A stretch of 64,000 bases of DNA from Betaproteobacteria bacterium (GCA_947453725.1 CANGHH010000003.1:186001-250000); one strand, 5' to 3'; shown: positions 28,020 through 38,285, counted from the stretch's first letter. Program-made: numbers and translations. The notes: a model not told the origin generated them from the sequence alone.

Positions 28020-28034
28020 CCGGAGCCAAGCACC

Positions 28035-29942
28035 ATGTTGAACATCACGCTGCCCGACGGTTCGCGCCGTGAATATCCCGGCCCGGTCACGGTGGCCGAA
28101 GTGGCCGCGTCGATCGGCGCGGGCCTGGCCAAGGCCGCGCTGGCTGGCAAGGTCGACGGCACCGTCGTCGACACCAGTTTCCGCATCGAGCACGATGCGC
28201 AATTGGCCATCGTCACCGACAAGGACGCCGAAGGCCTGGACGTCATCCGCCACAGCACGGCCCACCTGCTGGCCTACGCGGTGAAGTCCCTGTTCCCCGA
28301 AGCCCAGGTCACGATTGGCCCGGTCATCGACAACGGCTTCTATTACGACTTCGCCTACAAGCGCCCATTCACGCCCGACGACCTCGCTGCCATCGAAAAG
28401 CGCATGGCCGAACTGGCTGCGAAGAACGAGCCCGTGGTGCGCCGCGTGCTGCCGCGCGACGAGGCGGTGGCCTATTTCAAGGGTCTGGGCGAGGATTACA
28501 AGGCCGAGATCGTCAGCAGCATCCCGCCCGACCAGGACGTGTCGTTGTACCGCGAAGGCGAATTCGAAGACCTGTGCCGTGGCCCGCACGTGCCCAGCAC
28601 CGGCAAGCTCAAGCACTTCAAGCTGATGAAGGTGGCCGGCGCCTACTGGCGCGGCGACCAGGCCAACGAACAGCTGCAGCGCATCTACGGCACGGCCTGG
28701 GCCAGCAAGGAGGCGCTGCAGGGCTACCTGACGATGCTGGAAGAAGCCGAGAAGCGCGACCACCGCAAGCTGGGCCGCGAACTCGACCTCTTCCACCTCG
28801 ACGAGCATTCGCCCGGCACGGTGTTCTGGCATCCCAAGGGCTGGACGGTGTGGCAGGAGGTCGAGCAGACCATGCGCCGCGTCTACCGCGACAACGGCTA
28901 CCTGGAGGTGAAAGGCCCGCAGATCCTGGACCGTGCGCTGTGGGAGAAGACCGGCCACTGGGACAAGTACCGCGACGCGATGTTCACGACGGAGTCGGAG
29001 AAGCGTGACTACGCGCTGAAGCCGATGAACTGCCCGGGTCACATCCTGATCTTCAAGCAGGGCATCAAGAGCTACCGCGACCTGCCGCTGCGCTACGGCG
29101 AGTTCGGCCAGTGCCACCGCAACGAGCCCACCGGCGGGCTGCACGGCATCATGCGCGTGCGCGGTTTCACGCAGGACGACGGCCACATCTTCTGCACCGA
29201 GGACATGATCCTGGACGAGTGCGTGGCCTACACGGTCCTGCTGCAGAAGGTCTACCGCGACTTCGGCTTCGGGCAGATCATCTACAAGGTGGCGACACGG
29301 CCGGCCGCGCGCATCGGCAGCGACGAGACCTGGGACAAGGCCGAGCATGCGCTGATCGAGAGCCTGCGCGCCAGCGGCTGCGAATTCGAGATCGCGCCGG
29401 GCGATGGTGCCTTCTACGGCCCGAAGATCGAATACACGCTGAAAGACGCCATCGGCCGGCAGTGGCAGTGCGGCACCATGCAGGTCGACTTCAGCATGGC
29501 CGAACGGCTGGACGCGGTCTACGTGGCCGAAAGCGGCGAGCGCAAGCACCCGGTGATGCTGCACCGTGCCATCGTCGGCAGCCTGGAGCGTTTCATCGGC
29601 ATCCTGATCGAGCAGCACGCCGGCGCCTTGCCGGCCTGGCTGGCGCCGGTGCAGGTGGTGGTGGCCTCGATCACCGACGGGCAGGCCGACTACGCCGCCG
29701 AAGTATCGAAAATGCTGCAAAAACAAGGGCTTAGGGTGGCCGTCGATTTGCGCAACGAGAAAATAAACTATAAGATCCGAGAGCATTCAATGCAAAAAGT
29801 CCCGTTCATCCTGGTCGTTGGTGACAAGGAGAAGGCAAACGGGGCTGTTGCCGTGCGCGCCCGGGGTAACCAGGACCTTGGTGTGATGCCGCTGGCAGAC
29901 TTCCTCCAGAAGATCAGCAGCGACGTCGCCGCCAAGGTGTAG
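28035..29942 (+). CDS. thrS: Threonyl-tRNA synthetase
   Basis: 635 aa class II synthetase. Start ATG 28035 gives the TGS-domain N-terminus '[17 protein letters not shown]' and has CGGAG upstream. Domains: TGS (1-60), second additional/editing domain with '[12 protein letters not shown]' (about 75-86), catalytic core with 'MNCPGH' (about 330) whose Cys is a zinc ligand, motif 2 '[20 protein letters not shown]', motif 3 '[17 protein letters not shown]', then the anticodon-binding domain. Charges tRNA-Thr in the cytoplasm. First gene of the translation operon leading into infC. Confidence 0.97.
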   Translation: MLNITLPDGSRREYPGPVTVAEVAASIGAGLAKAALAGKVDGTVVDTSFRIEHDAQLAIVTDKDAEGLDVIRHSTAHLLAYAVKSLFPEAQVTIGPVIDNGFYYDFAYKRPFTPDDLAAIEKRMAELAAKNEPVVRRVLPRDEAVAYFKGLGEDYKAEIVSSIPPDQDVSLYREGEFEDLCRGPHVPSTGKLKHFKLMKVAGAYWRGDQANEQLQRIYGTAWASKEALQGYLTMLEEAEKRDHRKLGRELDLFHLDEHSPGTVFWHPKGWTVWQEVEQTMRRVYRDNGYLEVKGPQILDRALWEKTGHWDKYRDAMFTTESEKRDYALKPMNCPGHILIFKQGIKSYRDLPLRYGEFGQCHRNEPTGGLHGIMRVRGFTQDDGHIFCTEDMILDECVAYTVLLQKVYRDFGFGQIIYKVATRPAARIGSDETWDKAEHALIESLRASGCEFEIAPGDGAFYGPKIEYTLKDAIGRQWQCGTMQVDFSMAERLDAVYVAESGERKHPVMLHRAIVGSLERFIGILIEQHAGALPAWLAPVQVVVASITDGQADYAAEVSKMLQKQGLRVAVDLRNEKINYKIREHSMQKVPFILVVGDKEKANGAVAVRARGNQDLGVMPLADFLQKISSDVAAKV

Positions 29943-30010
29943 GGACTCACAGGCGCGCGTTCAATATTTCGTGGCCCGTCTGCCTTCGGGTTGCCACAGG
30001 AGCTGGAACC

Positions 30011-30559
30011 ATCGCTACTTTCATGGACCGCCGCGTCCCCAACGCGGAACGCAAGCACAGGCTGAACCGGGAAATCATGGCGCTCAACGTGCGCCTGAAC
30101 GGGATTGAAAACGAGCCACTGGGCATCGTCAGCACGATGGAAGCGTTGCGCATGGCCGGGGAGCTGGACGTCGATCTGGTCGAGATCGCGGCCGCGGCTG
30201 ATCCCCCGGTGTGCCGGTTGATGGACTACGGCAAGTTCAAGTACCAGGAGCAGAAGAAGGCGGCCGAGGCCAAGAGCAAGCAGAAGGTCATCGAGATCAA
30301 GGAAGTCAAATTCCGTCCGGGCACGGACGACGGCGACTACCACATCAAGATGCGCAACCTGCGCCGCTTCATTGCCGAAGACGGCGACAAGGGCAAGGTC
30401 ACGCTGCGCTTCCGCGGGCGTGAAATTACCCACCAGGACATCGGCATGCGCATGCTGGAACGCATCCGCGACGAGCTGGCTGATGTGGCGATGGTCGAAC
30501 ACATGCCCAAGCTGGAAGGCCGGCAGATGATCATGGTGCTGGCGCCCAAGCGGAAATAG
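30011..30559 (+). CDS. infC: Translation initiation factor IF-3 with an ATC start codon
   Basis: 182 aa. AGGAG at 29998-30002 lies eight bases before ATC at 30011, and the frame then reads (M/I)[18 protein letters not shown], the normal betaproteobacterial IF-3 N-terminus. The first ATG in frame (30023) has no ribosome site at a workable distance and would remove four residues. ATT/ATC/ATA starts are known for infC, where IF-3 rejects non-standard starts and so represses its own synthesis. The N-domain ('[23 protein letters not shown]') and C-domain ('[20 protein letters not shown]') are complete. IF-3 prevents subunit association and checks initiation codons. Confidence 0.93.
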   Translation: MATFMDRRVPNAERKHRLNREIMALNVRLNGIENEPLGIVSTMEALRMAGELDVDLVEIAAAADPPVCRLMDYGKFKYQEQKKAAEAKSKQKVIEIKEVKFRPGTDDGDYHIKMRNLRRFIAEDGDKGKVTLRFRGREITHQDIGMRMLERIRDELADVAMVEHMPKLEGRQMIMVLAPKRK

Positions 30560-30770
30560 GACCGCCCCGAGGCGCCTGCGGCGTTCCCCGCCAGGGGCGC
30601 CGGCAGCGGCCCGGCAAAGCCGGTTCCGCGGCGGCTGCTGGGTGGTGTGGAGAAGTTGAAATTTCGCTGCTGCGGCTTGGTCGCTGCAGCAGCGGAGAGA
30701 AGCAGTTGCAGGCCAACAAGGCATCGATGAAACGGTGACGCCTGCAGCGGCAAACATAGAAGGAGCAGCA
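30560..30770 (+). promoter_or_regulatory. Structured infC-rpmI spacer, possible ribosomal-protein leader
   Basis: 211 bp with no gene. Three potential hairpins: GGCGCC near 30572 with GGCGCC near 30596, CCGGC-AAA-GCCGG near 30610, and CGCTGCTGC (30665-30673) with GCAGCAGCG (30686-30694). In several bacteria L20 represses rpmI-rplT by binding such a region; whether that holds here is inference. Confidence 0.4.
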
Positions 30771-30974
30771 ATGCCCAAGATGAAGACCAAGAGCAGCGCG
30801 AAGAAGCGCTTTCGCGTTCGCCCGGGCGGTACCGTCAAGCGTGGACAAGCCTACAAGCGCCACATCCTGACGAAGAAGACCACCAAGCAGAAGCGCCACC
30901 TGCGCGGCTCGGCCAACGTGCACGAAACCAACATGGGCCACATCGCCAAGATGTTGCCTTTCGCTGGTCTCTGA
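30771..30974 (+). CDS. rpmI: 50S ribosomal protein L35
   Basis: 67 aa, highly basic. '[17 protein letters not shown]' is the family N-terminus and '[12 protein letters not shown]' the typical end. The ATG at 30771 has AAGGAG seven bases upstream; an in-frame TTG/ACG region before it is leader. Component of the large subunit, co-transcribed with rplT 30 bp downstream. Confidence 0.97.
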   Translation: MPKMKTKSSAKKRFRVRPGGTVKRGQAYKRHILTKKTTKQKRHLRGSANVHETNMGHIAKMLPFAGL

Positions 30975-31004
30975 TCCCACTCCACACGCACAAGGACTCA
31001 ACAC

Positions 31005-31361
31005 ATGCCTCGCGTCAAACGTGGTGTCACCGCACACGCCCGCCACAAGAAGATCCTGAAGCTTGCCAAGGGCTTCCGCGGCCGCCGCAAGAACGTCTAC
31101 CGCATCGCCAAACAGGCGGTGATGAAGGCCGGCCAGTACGCCTACCGTGACCGCCGCACACGCAAGCGCGTGTTCCGCCAGTTGTGGATCGCGCGTATCA
31201 ATGCCGCCAGCCGCGGCCTGGGCGTGACCTACAGCAAGTTCATGGCCGGCTTGAAGAAGGCCAACATCGACATCGACCGCAAGGTGTTGTCGGACATGGC
31301 CATTCACGACCCAGCTGCTTTTGCCAGCATCGTGGACAAGGTGAAGGCTCAGCTCGCTTGA
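31005..31361 (+). CDS. rplT: 50S ribosomal protein L20
   Basis: 118 aa. '[24 protein letters not shown]' type N-terminus and '[20 protein letters not shown]' in the globular part are diagnostic. Binds 23S rRNA early in 50S assembly and, in studied bacteria, represses its own operon by binding a structured leader; the hairpin-rich spacer before rpmI is the obvious candidate target. Followed by two hairpins before pheS. Confidence 0.97.
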   Translation: MPRVKRGVTAHARHKKILKLAKGFRGRRKNVYRIAKQAVMKAGQYAYRDRRTRKRVFRQLWIARINAASRGLGVTYSKFMAGLKKANIDIDRKVLSDMAIHDPAAFASIVDKVKAQLA

Positions 31362-31371
31362 TACCGTAGAC

Positions 31372-31392
31372 CGCCGGGTGTGAAGCCCGGCG
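31372..31392 (+). promoter_or_regulatory. First hairpin in the rplT-pheS spacer
   Basis: CGCCGGG and CCCGGCG around TGTGAAG, ten bases after the rplT stop. No T-run. It may be part of a pheS attenuator with the terminator that follows (inference). Confidence 0.5.
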
Positions 31393-31408
31393 CTCCGTCA
31401 AGCATTCG

Positions 31409-31442
31409 AAGGCCGTCACCTGTGGGCGGCCTTTTTTGTTTT
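31409..31442 (+). terminator. Intrinsic terminator directly upstream of pheS
   Basis: Stem AAGGCCG/CGGCCTT with an 11-base loop, followed by TTTTTT-G-TTTT to 31442, eight bases before the pheS ATG. Position mirrors the thrS case and the E. coli pheST attenuator, but no Phe-rich leader peptide can be seen in the 89-bp spacer. Confidence 0.8.
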
Positions 31443-31450
31443 CTGAACGC

Positions 31451-32506
31451 ATGAACGAACTCGATCAACTGGTCACCGCTGCGCAGGCCGACTTCGCTGC
31501 CGCCACCACGCCGGCCGACCTGGAAAACGCCAAGGCGCGTTACCTGGGCAAGAGCGGCCGCGTCACCGATCTGCTGAAGGCGCTGGGCGCCTTGCCGGTC
31601 GAAGCCAAGAAGGCGCGTGGCGCCGAGATCAACGTGGCCAAGGTGCAGGTAGAAGCCGCGCTGCAGGCCCGCCGCGACGCGCTGGCGGCTGCTGAGCTCG
31701 AGGCCCAATTGCGCGCCGAAGCGCTGGACGTGACGCTGCCCGGCCGTGGCCGTGGCACCGGCGGCCTGCACCCCGTCAGCCGCACCATCGAGCGCATCGA
31801 GGCCATCTTCGGCAGCATGGGTTTCGACGTCGCCGAGGGTCCCGAGATCGAGACCGACTGGATGAGCTTCACGGCACTGAACAACCCCGAGAACCACCCC
31901 GCGCGGTCGATGCAGGACACCTTCTACGTCGACCTGAAAGACGCGCAGGGCCGTTGGCTGAACCTGCGTCCGCACACCAGCCCGATGCAGGTGCGGTATG
32001 CCAGGGCCCACGCTGCGCGCCACGCCGGCGACATCGAGCAGGGCAAGCCGATGCCCGAGATCCGCGTCATCGCGCCGGGCCGGACCTACCGCGTCGACAG
32101 CGATGCCACGCATTCGCCGATGTTCCACCAGTGCGAAGGCCTGTGGATCGGTCGCAATGTCAGCTTCAAGGACCTGAAGTTCGTCTTCAGCGACTTCATC
32201 CGCCAGTTCTTCGAGACCGACGATTTCGATGTCCGCTTCCGGCCGTCCTTCTTCCCCTTCACGGAGCCCAGCGCCGAGATCGACATCGCTTTCCGCAGCG
32301 GGCCGCTGGCTGGCCGTTGGCTGGAAGTGGCCGGTTCGGGCCAGGTCCATCCGAACGTGGTGCGCAACTACGGCCTGGACCCCGAAACCCACATCGGCTT
32401 CGCCTTCGGCATGGGCCCCGACCGCCTGGCCATGTTGCGCTACGGTATCGACGACCTGCGCCTGATGTTCGACGGCGACCTGCGCTTCTTGCAGCAATTC
32501 AACTGA
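31451..32506 (+). CDS. pheS: Phenylalanyl-tRNA synthetase alpha subunit
   Basis: 351 aa from ATG 31451; a TTG upstream at 31436 lies in the terminator T-run and is rejected. N-terminal coiled coil (about 1-85) binds tRNA; the class II catalytic domain has '[21 protein letters not shown]', '[17 protein letters not shown]' (motif 2 region) and '[18 protein letters not shown]' (motif 3). Forms an alpha2-beta2 enzyme with PheT, which begins three bases later. Charges tRNA-Phe. Confidence 0.97.
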   Translation: MNELDQLVTAAQADFAAATTPADLENAKARYLGKSGRVTDLLKALGALPVEAKKARGAEINVAKVQVEAALQARRDALAAAELEAQLRAEALDVTLPGRGRGTGGLHPVSRTIERIEAIFGSMGFDVAEGPEIETDWMSFTALNNPENHPARSMQDTFYVDLKDAQGRWLNLRPHTSPMQVRYARAHAARHAGDIEQGKPMPEIRVIAPGRTYRVDSDATHSPMFHQCEGLWIGRNVSFKDLKFVFSDFIRQFFETDDFDVRFRPSFFPFTEPSAEIDIAFRSGPLAGRWLEVAGSGQVHPNVVRNYGLDPETHIGFAFGMGPDRLAMLRYGIDDLRLMFDGDLRFLQQFN

Positions 32507-32508
32507 CC

Positions 32509-34953
32509 ATGCAATTCCCCGAATCCTGGCTGCGCGCCTTCTGCAACCCGCCGCTGTCCACCGTGCAGCTGGCCGATCTGCTGACCATGTCCGGCATGGA
32601 AGTCGAAGAGACCCGCGCCGTCGCGCCGCCGTTCAGCGGCATCGTGGTGGCCGAGATCGTCAGCGCCGAACAGCACCCCAGCGCCGACCGCCTGCGTGTC
32701 TGCCTGGTCGACGCCGGGCCGTACAGCCCCGACGGCCCGCTGCAGATCGTCTGCGGCGCGCCGAATGCCCGCGCCGGCATCCGCGTGCCGCTGGCCATCG
32801 TCGGCGCCGAACTGCCCCCGGGCGACGACGGCAAGCCCTTCAAGATCGGCGTCGGCAAGCTGCGTGGCGTGCAGAGCTTCGGCATGCTGTGCTCGGCGCG
32901 CGAGCTGAAGATCGCCGACGACCATGGCGGCCTGCTCGAACTGGCGGCCGACGCGCCCTTGGGCGCCAGCATCCGCGACTGGTTGCAGCTCGACGACACC
33001 GTCTTCACGCTGAAGCTGACGCCCAATCTGGCCCACGCGCTCAGCGTCTTCGGCGTCGCGCGCGAAGTCTCGGCGCTGACCGCTGTGCCCTTGACCTTGC
33101 CGGTCGTCTTGCCGGTGCTGCCGACCCACGACCAGCGCCTGCCGGTGAAGGTCGAAGCCAGCGACCTGTGCGGCCGCTTCTCGGGCCGCATCGTGCGCGG
33201 CGTGAACACCCAGGCGCAGACGCCGGCCTGGATGGTCGATCGCCTGGCGCGCTGCGGCCAGCGCAGCGTCAGTGCGCTGGTCGACATCTCGAACTACGTG
33301 ATGTTCGAGTACGGCCAGCCCACGCACATCTTCGACCTCGACAAGATCCACGACGGCCTGGTCGTTCGCTGGGGTCGTGTCATCGAAGGGAAGGGCGAGA
33401 CGCTGAAGCTGCTCAACGGCAACGTCGTCGAGCTGGACGAGAAGGTTGGCGTCATCGCGGACGCGCAGGCCGTCGAGTCGCTGGCCGGCATCATGGGCGG
33501 CGACGCCACCGCGGTGTCCGGCGACACCCGCAACGTCTACGTCGAAGCCGCCTTCTGGTGGCCCGAGGCCGTGCAGGGCCGCTCGCGCCGCTACAACTTC
33601 AACACCGACGCCGGCCACCGCTTCGAGCGCGGCGTGGACCCAGCGAAGACCGTTGAAATCCTCGAGCACATCACGCGGCTGATCCTCTCCATCTGCGGCG
33701 GCGAGGCCGGCCCGACGGACGACCAGACGCTGGCCCTGCCGCAGGCTGATCCCGTCACCATGCGGGTGGCGCGCGCGGCGCAGGTCATCGGCATGCCGGT
33801 GACGCAGGCGCAATGCGCGCAGGTTTTCCACCGCCTGGGCCTGCAGTTCAGCGAAGGGCCGGGCAGCCTGACGGTGCTGCCGCCGAGCTGGCGCTTCGAC
33901 CTGAAGATCGAGGAAGACCTGATCGAGGAGCTGATCCGCGTCATCGGCTACGGCGAGCTGCCGGCCACGCCGCCGGTGGCGCCGGTCACCGCCCGCGTGC
34001 GGCCCGAGAGCCGTCGCAGCACGCACGCCGTGCGCCGTGCGCTGGCCGCGCTCGACTACCAGGAAACGATCAGCTACAGCTTCGTCGAAGCACGCTGGGA
34101 ACACGAACTGGCCGGCAACGCCGATCCGATCAGGGTGTTGAATCCGATCGCTGCGCCGCTGGCCGTGATGCGGTCCAGTCTGGTCGGCAGCCTGGTGCAG
34201 GTGCTGCGCCACAACCTGGCCCGCAAGGCCAGCCGCGTGCGCGTCTTCGAACTGGGCCGCGTGTTCAGTCGCGATGCGTCGGTGTCCGACGGCGCCTTGA
34301 CGGTGGCCGGGGTCAGCCAGCCGATGCGCGTTGCGGGCCTGGCCTATGGCGCGGCCACCGACCTGCAGTGGGGCAGCAGGGAGCAGGGCGTCGACTTTTT
34401 CGACGTCAAGGGCGACATCGAGGCCTTGCTGGCGCCGCGCCACGCACGCTTCGTCGCCGACAGCCACCCGGCGATGCACCCTGGCCGTTGCGCGCGCATC
34501 GAACTCGACGGCCGTCCTGTGGGGCATGTCGGCGAGTTGCACCCGCGCTGGCGCCTGGCCTACGAGCTGCCGCAGGCGCCGCTGCTGTTCGAGCTGGACC
34601 TGGCGGCCGTGCTCGAAGGGGCCGTGCCGGTTTTCGAGCCGGTGGCGCGCCAGCAAGCGGTGCTGCGCGACGTGGCGCTGGTGCTGCAAGACACGGTCAC
34701 CCACGATGCCCTGGTGGCCAGCCTGGCCGCCGATCCGGCGGGCCTGATCCGTTCGGCCAAGTTGTTTGACATCTACAAGCCGGCGGCTGCCACCAGCGCA
34801 GCCGCCGGTTGGCTGCCCGGCGAGCGCAGCTTGGCGGTTCGGCTGGAATTGCGCGACGACGCGGCCACGCTGACCGATGAGCGCATCGACGCGGCTGTCC
34901 AGGCGGCGGTCGCCCGCGCGGTGCAGGCGCACGGCGCCCGCCTGCGGGCATGA
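32509..34953 (+). CDS. pheT: Phenylalanyl-tRNA synthetase beta subunit
   Basis: 814 aa, typical length. Start ATG two bases after the pheS stop. Domains: EMAP-like tRNA-binding domain (about 40-150, '[18 protein letters not shown]'), B3/B4 editing domain (about 215-390, '[22 protein letters not shown]'), B5 ('[18 protein letters not shown]' near 470) and a C-terminal ferredoxin-like anticodon-binding domain ending '[14 protein letters not shown]'. Its TGA overlaps the ihfA ATG (ATGA). Confidence 0.96.
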   Translation: MQFPESWLRAFCNPPLSTVQLADLLTMSGMEVEETRAVAPPFSGIVVAEIVSAEQHPSADRLRVCLVDAGPYSPDGPLQIVCGAPNARAGIRVPLAIVGAELPPGDDGKPFKIGVGKLRGVQSFGMLCSARELKIADDHGGLLELAADAPLGASIRDWLQLDDTVFTLKLTPNLAHALSVFGVAREVSALTAVPLTLPVVLPVLPTHDQRLPVKVEASDLCGRFSGRIVRGVNTQAQTPAWMVDRLARCGQRSVSALVDISNYVMFEYGQPTHIFDLDKIHDGLVVRWGRVIEGKGETLKLLNGNVVELDEKVGVIADAQAVESLAGIMGGDATAVSGDTRNVYVEAAFWWPEAVQGRSRRYNFNTDAGHRFERGVDPAKTVEILEHITRLILSICGGEAGPTDDQTLALPQADPVTMRVARAAQVIGMPVTQAQCAQVFHRLGLQFSEGPGSLTVLPPSWRFDLKIEEDLIEELIRVIGYGELPATPPVAPVTARVRPESRRSTHAVRRALAALDYQETISYSFVEARWEHELAGNADPIRVLNPIAAPLAVMRSSLVGSLVQVLRHNLARKASRVRVFELGRVFSRDASVSDGALTVAGVSQPMRVAGLAYGAATDLQWGSREQGVDFFDVKGDIEALLAPRHARFVADSHPAMHPGRCARIELDGRPVGHVGELHPRWRLAYELPQAPLLFELDLAAVLEGAVPVFEPVARQQAVLRDVALVLQDTVTHDALVASLAADPAGLIRSAKLFDIYKPAAATSAAAGWLPGERSLAVRLELRDDAATLTDERIDAAVQAAVARAVQAHGARLRA

Positions 34954-35327
34954 AGGACATCGAGATGCTGGACGACGAAACCGCCGACACACCGGCCGCC
35001 CTGTCTTCGCTCGAGACGCCGACGCTGACCAAGGCGGAATTGGCCGAACTGCTGTTCGACCGCCTCGGTCTGAACAAGCGCGAATCCAAGGACATGGTCG
35101 AGGCCTTCTTCGAGATCGTCCATGGCACGCTGGTCGAGGGCCAGGACGTCAAGCTGTCGGGCTTCGGCAACTTCAACATCCGCCGCAAGGCGCCGCGCCC
35201 GGGGCGCAACCCGCGCACCGGCGAGTCGATCCCGATCAAGGCCCGCAACGTGGTCACCTTCCACGCCAGCCACAAGCTGAAATCCATCGTCCAGGGTGAG
35301 ACGCCGGCCGAAGGTGACTTCGAGTAG
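34950..35327 (+). CDS. ihfA: Integration host factor alpha subunit with N-terminal extension
   Basis: 125 aa, about 25 longer than E. coli IhfA at the N-terminus (acidic '[15 protein letters not shown]'). The core '[21 protein letters not shown]' and the beta-arm '[19 protein letters not shown]' with the intercalating Pro in GRNPRTG identify IHF-alpha. A shorter start at ATG 34965 is possible, but both keep an acidic extension. DNA-bending protein, heterodimer with IhfB; it assists sigma54 promoters such as that of amtB. Placement after pheT is conserved in proteobacteria. Confidence 0.95.
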   Translation: MKDIEMLDDETADTPAALSSLETPTLTKAELAELLFDRLGLNKRESKDMVEAFFEIVHGTLVEGQDVKLSGFGNFNIRRKAPRPGRNPRTGESIPIKARNVVTFHASHKLKSIVQGETPAEGDFE

Positions 35328-35355
35328 AGTCTAGAGTTTCTATCTCATCCCATTG

Positions 35356-35379
35356 ATTTCAATGGAGATTTCAATGGAG
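35356..35379 (+). repeat. 12-bp tandem duplication at the merR start
   Basis: ATTTCAATGGAG occurs twice without mismatch. Each copy holds an ATG and a GGAG. The GGAG of copy one lies six bases before the ATG of copy two, so the duplication itself supplies a ribosome site. Confidence 0.9.
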
Positions 35380-35823
35380 ACTGCGCTGCCGCCCATCCCC
35401 GCCAAGCGCTACTTCACGATCGGTGAAGTCAGCGAGCTGTGCGCGGTCAAGCCGTATGTGCTGCGCTACTGGGAACAGGAATTCACCCAGCTCAAGCCGA
35501 TGAAGCGCCGCGGCAACCGGCGCTACTACCAGCACCACGAAGTGCTGCTGATCCGGCGCATCCGCGAACTGCTCTATGACCAGGGCTTCACCATCATCGG
35601 CGCTCGCAACCGCCTGGGTGACGCCGCGGCACTGGCGCGGTCGGCGGCTGCCGATGCCGATGCCGCGGACGCAGCGCTCGCTGCCGAGGCGTCCGGTTCA
35701 AGCATGGATGATGCAGCCCCGGCTGGAATCGTGGCGCCGCGTCCTGCGGCGGCCCAGCCGGCCATCGCAATCACCCAGCTGCGCGCCGAGTTGATGTCGA
35801 TTCGTGAGCTGCTGACCGCCTAA
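35374..35823 (+). CDS. MerR family transcriptional regulator
   Basis: 149 aa from ATG 35374, selected because GGAG sits at ideal distance; ATG 35362 or TTG 35353 would add four or seven residues. The winged HTH '[25 protein letters not shown]' occupies about residues 13-37, and '[26 protein letters not shown]' completes the domain. The C-terminal half is Ala-rich and lacks metal-binding Cys, so no metal sensing is expected. It follows ihfA as in many proteobacteria; the target is unknown. Confidence 0.88.
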   Translation: METALPPIPAKRYFTIGEVSELCAVKPYVLRYWEQEFTQLKPMKRRGNRRYYQHHEVLLIRRIRELLYDQGFTIIGARNRLGDAAALARSAAADADAADAALAAEASGSSMDDAAPAGIVAPRPAAAQPAIAITQLRAELMSIRELLTA

Positions 35824-35839
35824 AGGCTCGCCGCCGACG

Positions 35840-35845
35840 TATACT
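35840..35845 (+). promoter_or_regulatory. Candidate -10 element of tRNA-Pro
   Basis: TATACT, 12 bp before the mature 5' end. No convincing -35; the tRNA may also be read from the merR transcript. Confidence 0.4.
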
Positions 35846-35856
35846 GTGAGGCTCAG

Positions 35857-35934
<78 letters not shown>

Positions 35935-35953
35935 TAGAAAAGATAGACGAAAC

Positions 35954-35992
35954 AACAGCTTAGAGGCGCAGGCCTCTAGGCTGTTCTTCTTT
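35954..35992 (+). terminator. Intrinsic terminator after tRNA-Pro
   Basis: 14-bp stem including one U-G pair (AACAGC-T-TAGAGGC with GCCTCTA-G-GCTGTT), loop GCAG, followed by CTTCTTT. Ends the translation operon/tRNA transcript. Confidence 0.85.
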
Positions 35993-36023
35993 GTGGCGGG
36001 CATCGCCACGTCAAGGAGCTTCG

Positions 36024-36869
36024 ATGAACGAACTCAGCGCGTGGATCGGTCGCAGCGAGACGGTGGTCGACACCGTGGGCCCGACCCCCGTGATGGCCCT
36101 GACCGCGACGCTGGACCACCCGGCCGTCGCGGTGCATGCGGGCACACCGCTGCCGCCGCTGTGGCACTGGCTGTACTTTCTGCCCATGCACCGGCAAAGC
36201 GACATCGGCGTCGACGGCCATGCCCGGCGCGGCGGCTTCATGCCCCCGGTGCCGCTGCCCCGTCGCATGTGGGCGGGCAGCCAGTTCGAGTTCCGCGCGC
36301 CGATCCGAGTGGGTGATGCCGTGGCCCGCACGTCGACCATCGCCGACGTGACGGTGAAATCCGGTCGCACCGGCCAGCTGGTGTTCGTGAAAGTGCGCCA
36401 CGAGGTGCGATGCAACGGCGCTGCCGAGGCGGCGCTCGTCGAATTCCACGACATCGTTTACCGCGAAGCGCAGCGTGCCGGTGACGTGGCGCCTTCAGCG
36501 CAGCCGGCACCGCAGGGCGCGCCCTGGCAGCGCGAGATCACGCCCGACGACGTGCTGCTGTTCCGCTATTCGGCGCTGACCTTCAACGGCCACCGCATCC
36601 ACTACGACCGCCAATACGTGACCGAGGTGGAAGGCTACCCGGGTCTGGTCGTCCACGGCCCGCTGATCGCCACGCTGCTGATGGACCTGCTGCGCCGCCA
36701 CCTGCCCGACGCCGAGGTCGCCAGCTTCCGCTTCAAGGCCGTGCGGCCGACCTTCGACCTGCACCCCTTCCGGGTCTGCGGTTCGCGTGATGGAGACTCT
36801 GTCAGGCTGTGGGCGCAGGACCACGAAGGTTGGTTGACGATGGACGCCGTCGCCACCTTGCGAGCTTGA
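36024..36869 (+). CDS. MaoC/HTD2-like hydratase (hotdog fold)
   Basis: 281 aa from ATG 36024, with AAGGAG six bases upstream. Two hotdog halves; the second contains '[20 protein letters not shown]', the catalytic loop of HTD2/mesaconyl-C4-CoA hydratase-like enzymes with conserved Asn-Gly-His-x2-His-Tyr-Asp, and '[15 protein letters not shown]'. Predicted to add water to or remove it from an enoyl-CoA or acyl thioester. A fumarase/aspartase-superfamily lyase gene follows in the same direction, so both may act on a common dicarboxylate-like pathway (inference). Confidence 0.82.
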   Translation: MNELSAWIGRSETVVDTVGPTPVMALTATLDHPAVAVHAGTPLPPLWHWLYFLPMHRQSDIGVDGHARRGGFMPPVPLPRRMWAGSQFEFRAPIRVGDAVARTSTIADVTVKSGRTGQLVFVKVRHEVRCNGAAEAALVEFHDIVYREAQRAGDVAPSAQPAPQGAPWQREITPDDVLLFRYSALTFNGHRIHYDRQYVTEVEGYPGLVVHGPLIATLLMDLLRRHLPDAEVASFRFKAVRPTFDLHPFRVCGSRDGDSVRLWAQDHEGWLTMDAVATLRA

Positions 36870-36938
36870 CCACCGAACGCGCCGCCTGCTGACCCGCCAC
36901 CCGCCCAGTCATCACCCAGAACACGCCCAGACACGACC

Positions 36939-38285
36939 ATGCCAGCCTCCATCATCGATTCCGCGATCTTCCAGGGCATCTTCACCAGCGACGCGATGCG
37001 CCAGGTCTGGTCGGACGAGAACCGCACCCAGAAGTACCTCGACATCGAACGCGCGCTGGCCGTGGTGCAGGGTCGGCTGGGTCTGATCCCGCAAGAGGCC
37101 GCCGACGAGATCGTCAGCCACTGCACGCTGGACCAGATCGACCTGGCCAGGCTGCGTGCGCAGACCGAACGCATCGGCTACCCCATCCTGGGCGTGGTCT
37201 CGCAGCTCAATGCCCTGTGCCGCGACCAACTGGGCGAGTACTGCCATTGGGGCGCCACCACACAGGACATCACCGACACCGCCACGGTGCTGCAGATCCG
37301 CGAAGGCCTCGTCCTGGTGGACGACGAACTGGCGGCCATCGCCGCGGCGCTGGCCCAGCTGGCGCGCGAGCATCGCGACACGCCGATCATCGGCCGCAGC
37401 AATTTGCAGCAGGCCATTCCCGTGACCTTCGGCTACAAGATGGCCGGCCTGCTGTCGGCCGTGCTGCGCCACCGCGAACGCATCGCGCAGCTGCGTGAAC
37501 GCGTGCTGGTCGGCGAATTCGCCGGGGCCGCTGGCACGCTGGCGTCGCTGCAGACCGGTGCGATGGAAACCCAGGCCGGCCTGTGTGCCGAACTGGGCCT
37601 GCAGCAGCCGGTGATCGCCTGGCACACCATCCGCGACAACATCGCCGAGGTGGGTGCCGTGCTGGGCCTGATCGGCGGCACGCTGGGCAAGCTCAGCATG
37701 GATATCAAGCTGATGATGCAGACCGAAGTGGGCGAGGTCTTCGAGCCCTACCACCACGGTCGCGGCAGCAGCAGCACCATGCCGCAGAAACGCAACCCCA
37801 TCAGCAGCGCCTACATCCACGGCGCCATCAGCGTGTTGCGCCAGCATGCGGCGGCGCTGATGGACGCGATGGTGGCCGACCATGAACGCAGCACCGGCCC
37901 GTGGCAGATCGAGTGGATCGTGCTGCCGGAAGCGTTCTGCCTGCTCGCGGGCGCGCTGAAGCAGAGCCGCGTCATCGTCGAAGGCCTGGAGGTTGACCCA
38001 GTAGCGATGCGCCGCAACATCGACATGACCCACGGCCTGGTGATGAGCGAGGCCGTGATGATGGGCCTCGGGCCCTATATCGGCCGCGAAGTCGCCCACG
38101 ACCTGGTCTACGACATCTGCCGCGTGGCGCTGCAGCAGCAGCGGCCCTTGCTGGACCTGCTGTGCGAGAACGCGCAGATCATGAAACACGTGACCCGCGA
38201 ACAGCTGGCCACGATGTGCGACCCGGCCAACTACCTGGGGCAGTCGGGCCTGATGGTCGACCGCGTGCTGGCCGCGATGGGCTGA
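36939..38285 (+). CDS. Fumarase/aspartase superfamily lyase (PcaB / adenylosuccinate lyase-like)
   Basis: 448 aa. The superfamily signature loop 'GRGSSSTMPQKRNPISSAYI' is intact (near residue 270), and 'HWGATTQDITDTA' (about 103) and 'GRSNLQQAIPVTFGYKMAG' carry the conserved Thr/His regions. The closest types are 3-carboxy-cis,cis-muconate cycloisomerase and adenylosuccinate lyase-like proteins; a housekeeping purB is usually different. No other protocatechuate genes are adjacent, so a pcaB assignment is not safe. The preceding MaoC-like gene is 69 bp upstream. Ends at a strong hairpin. Confidence 0.82.
   Translation: MPASIIDSAIFQGIFTSDAMRQVWSDENRTQKYLDIERALAVVQGRLGLIPQEAADEIVSHCTLDQIDLARLRAQTERIGYPILGVVSQLNALCRDQLGEYCHWGATTQDITDTATVLQIREGLVLVDDELAAIAAALAQLAREHRDTPIIGRSNLQQAIPVTFGYKMAGLLSAVLRHRERIAQLRERVLVGEFAGAAGTLASLQTGAMETQAGLCAELGLQQPVIAWHTIRDNIAEVGAVLGLIGGTLGKLSMDIKLMMQTEVGEVFEPYHHGRGSSSTMPQKRNPISSAYIHGAISVLRQHAAALMDAMVADHERSTGPWQIEWIVLPEAFCLLAGALKQSRVIVEGLEVDPVAMRRNIDMTHGLVMSEAVMMGLGPYIGREVAHDLVYDICRVALQQQRPLLDLLCENAQIMKHVTREQLATMCDPANYLGQSGLMVDRVLAAMG

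Noticed and set aside
27938..28034. T-box riboswitch before thrS or pheS.
   Set aside because: No T-box motif or specifier loop, and the leaders are too short; T-boxes are not expected in Betaproteobacteria.
36939..38285. Naming the lyase pcaB or purB.
   Set aside because: Only the superfamily signature is clear and no protocatechuate or purine genes are adjacent.
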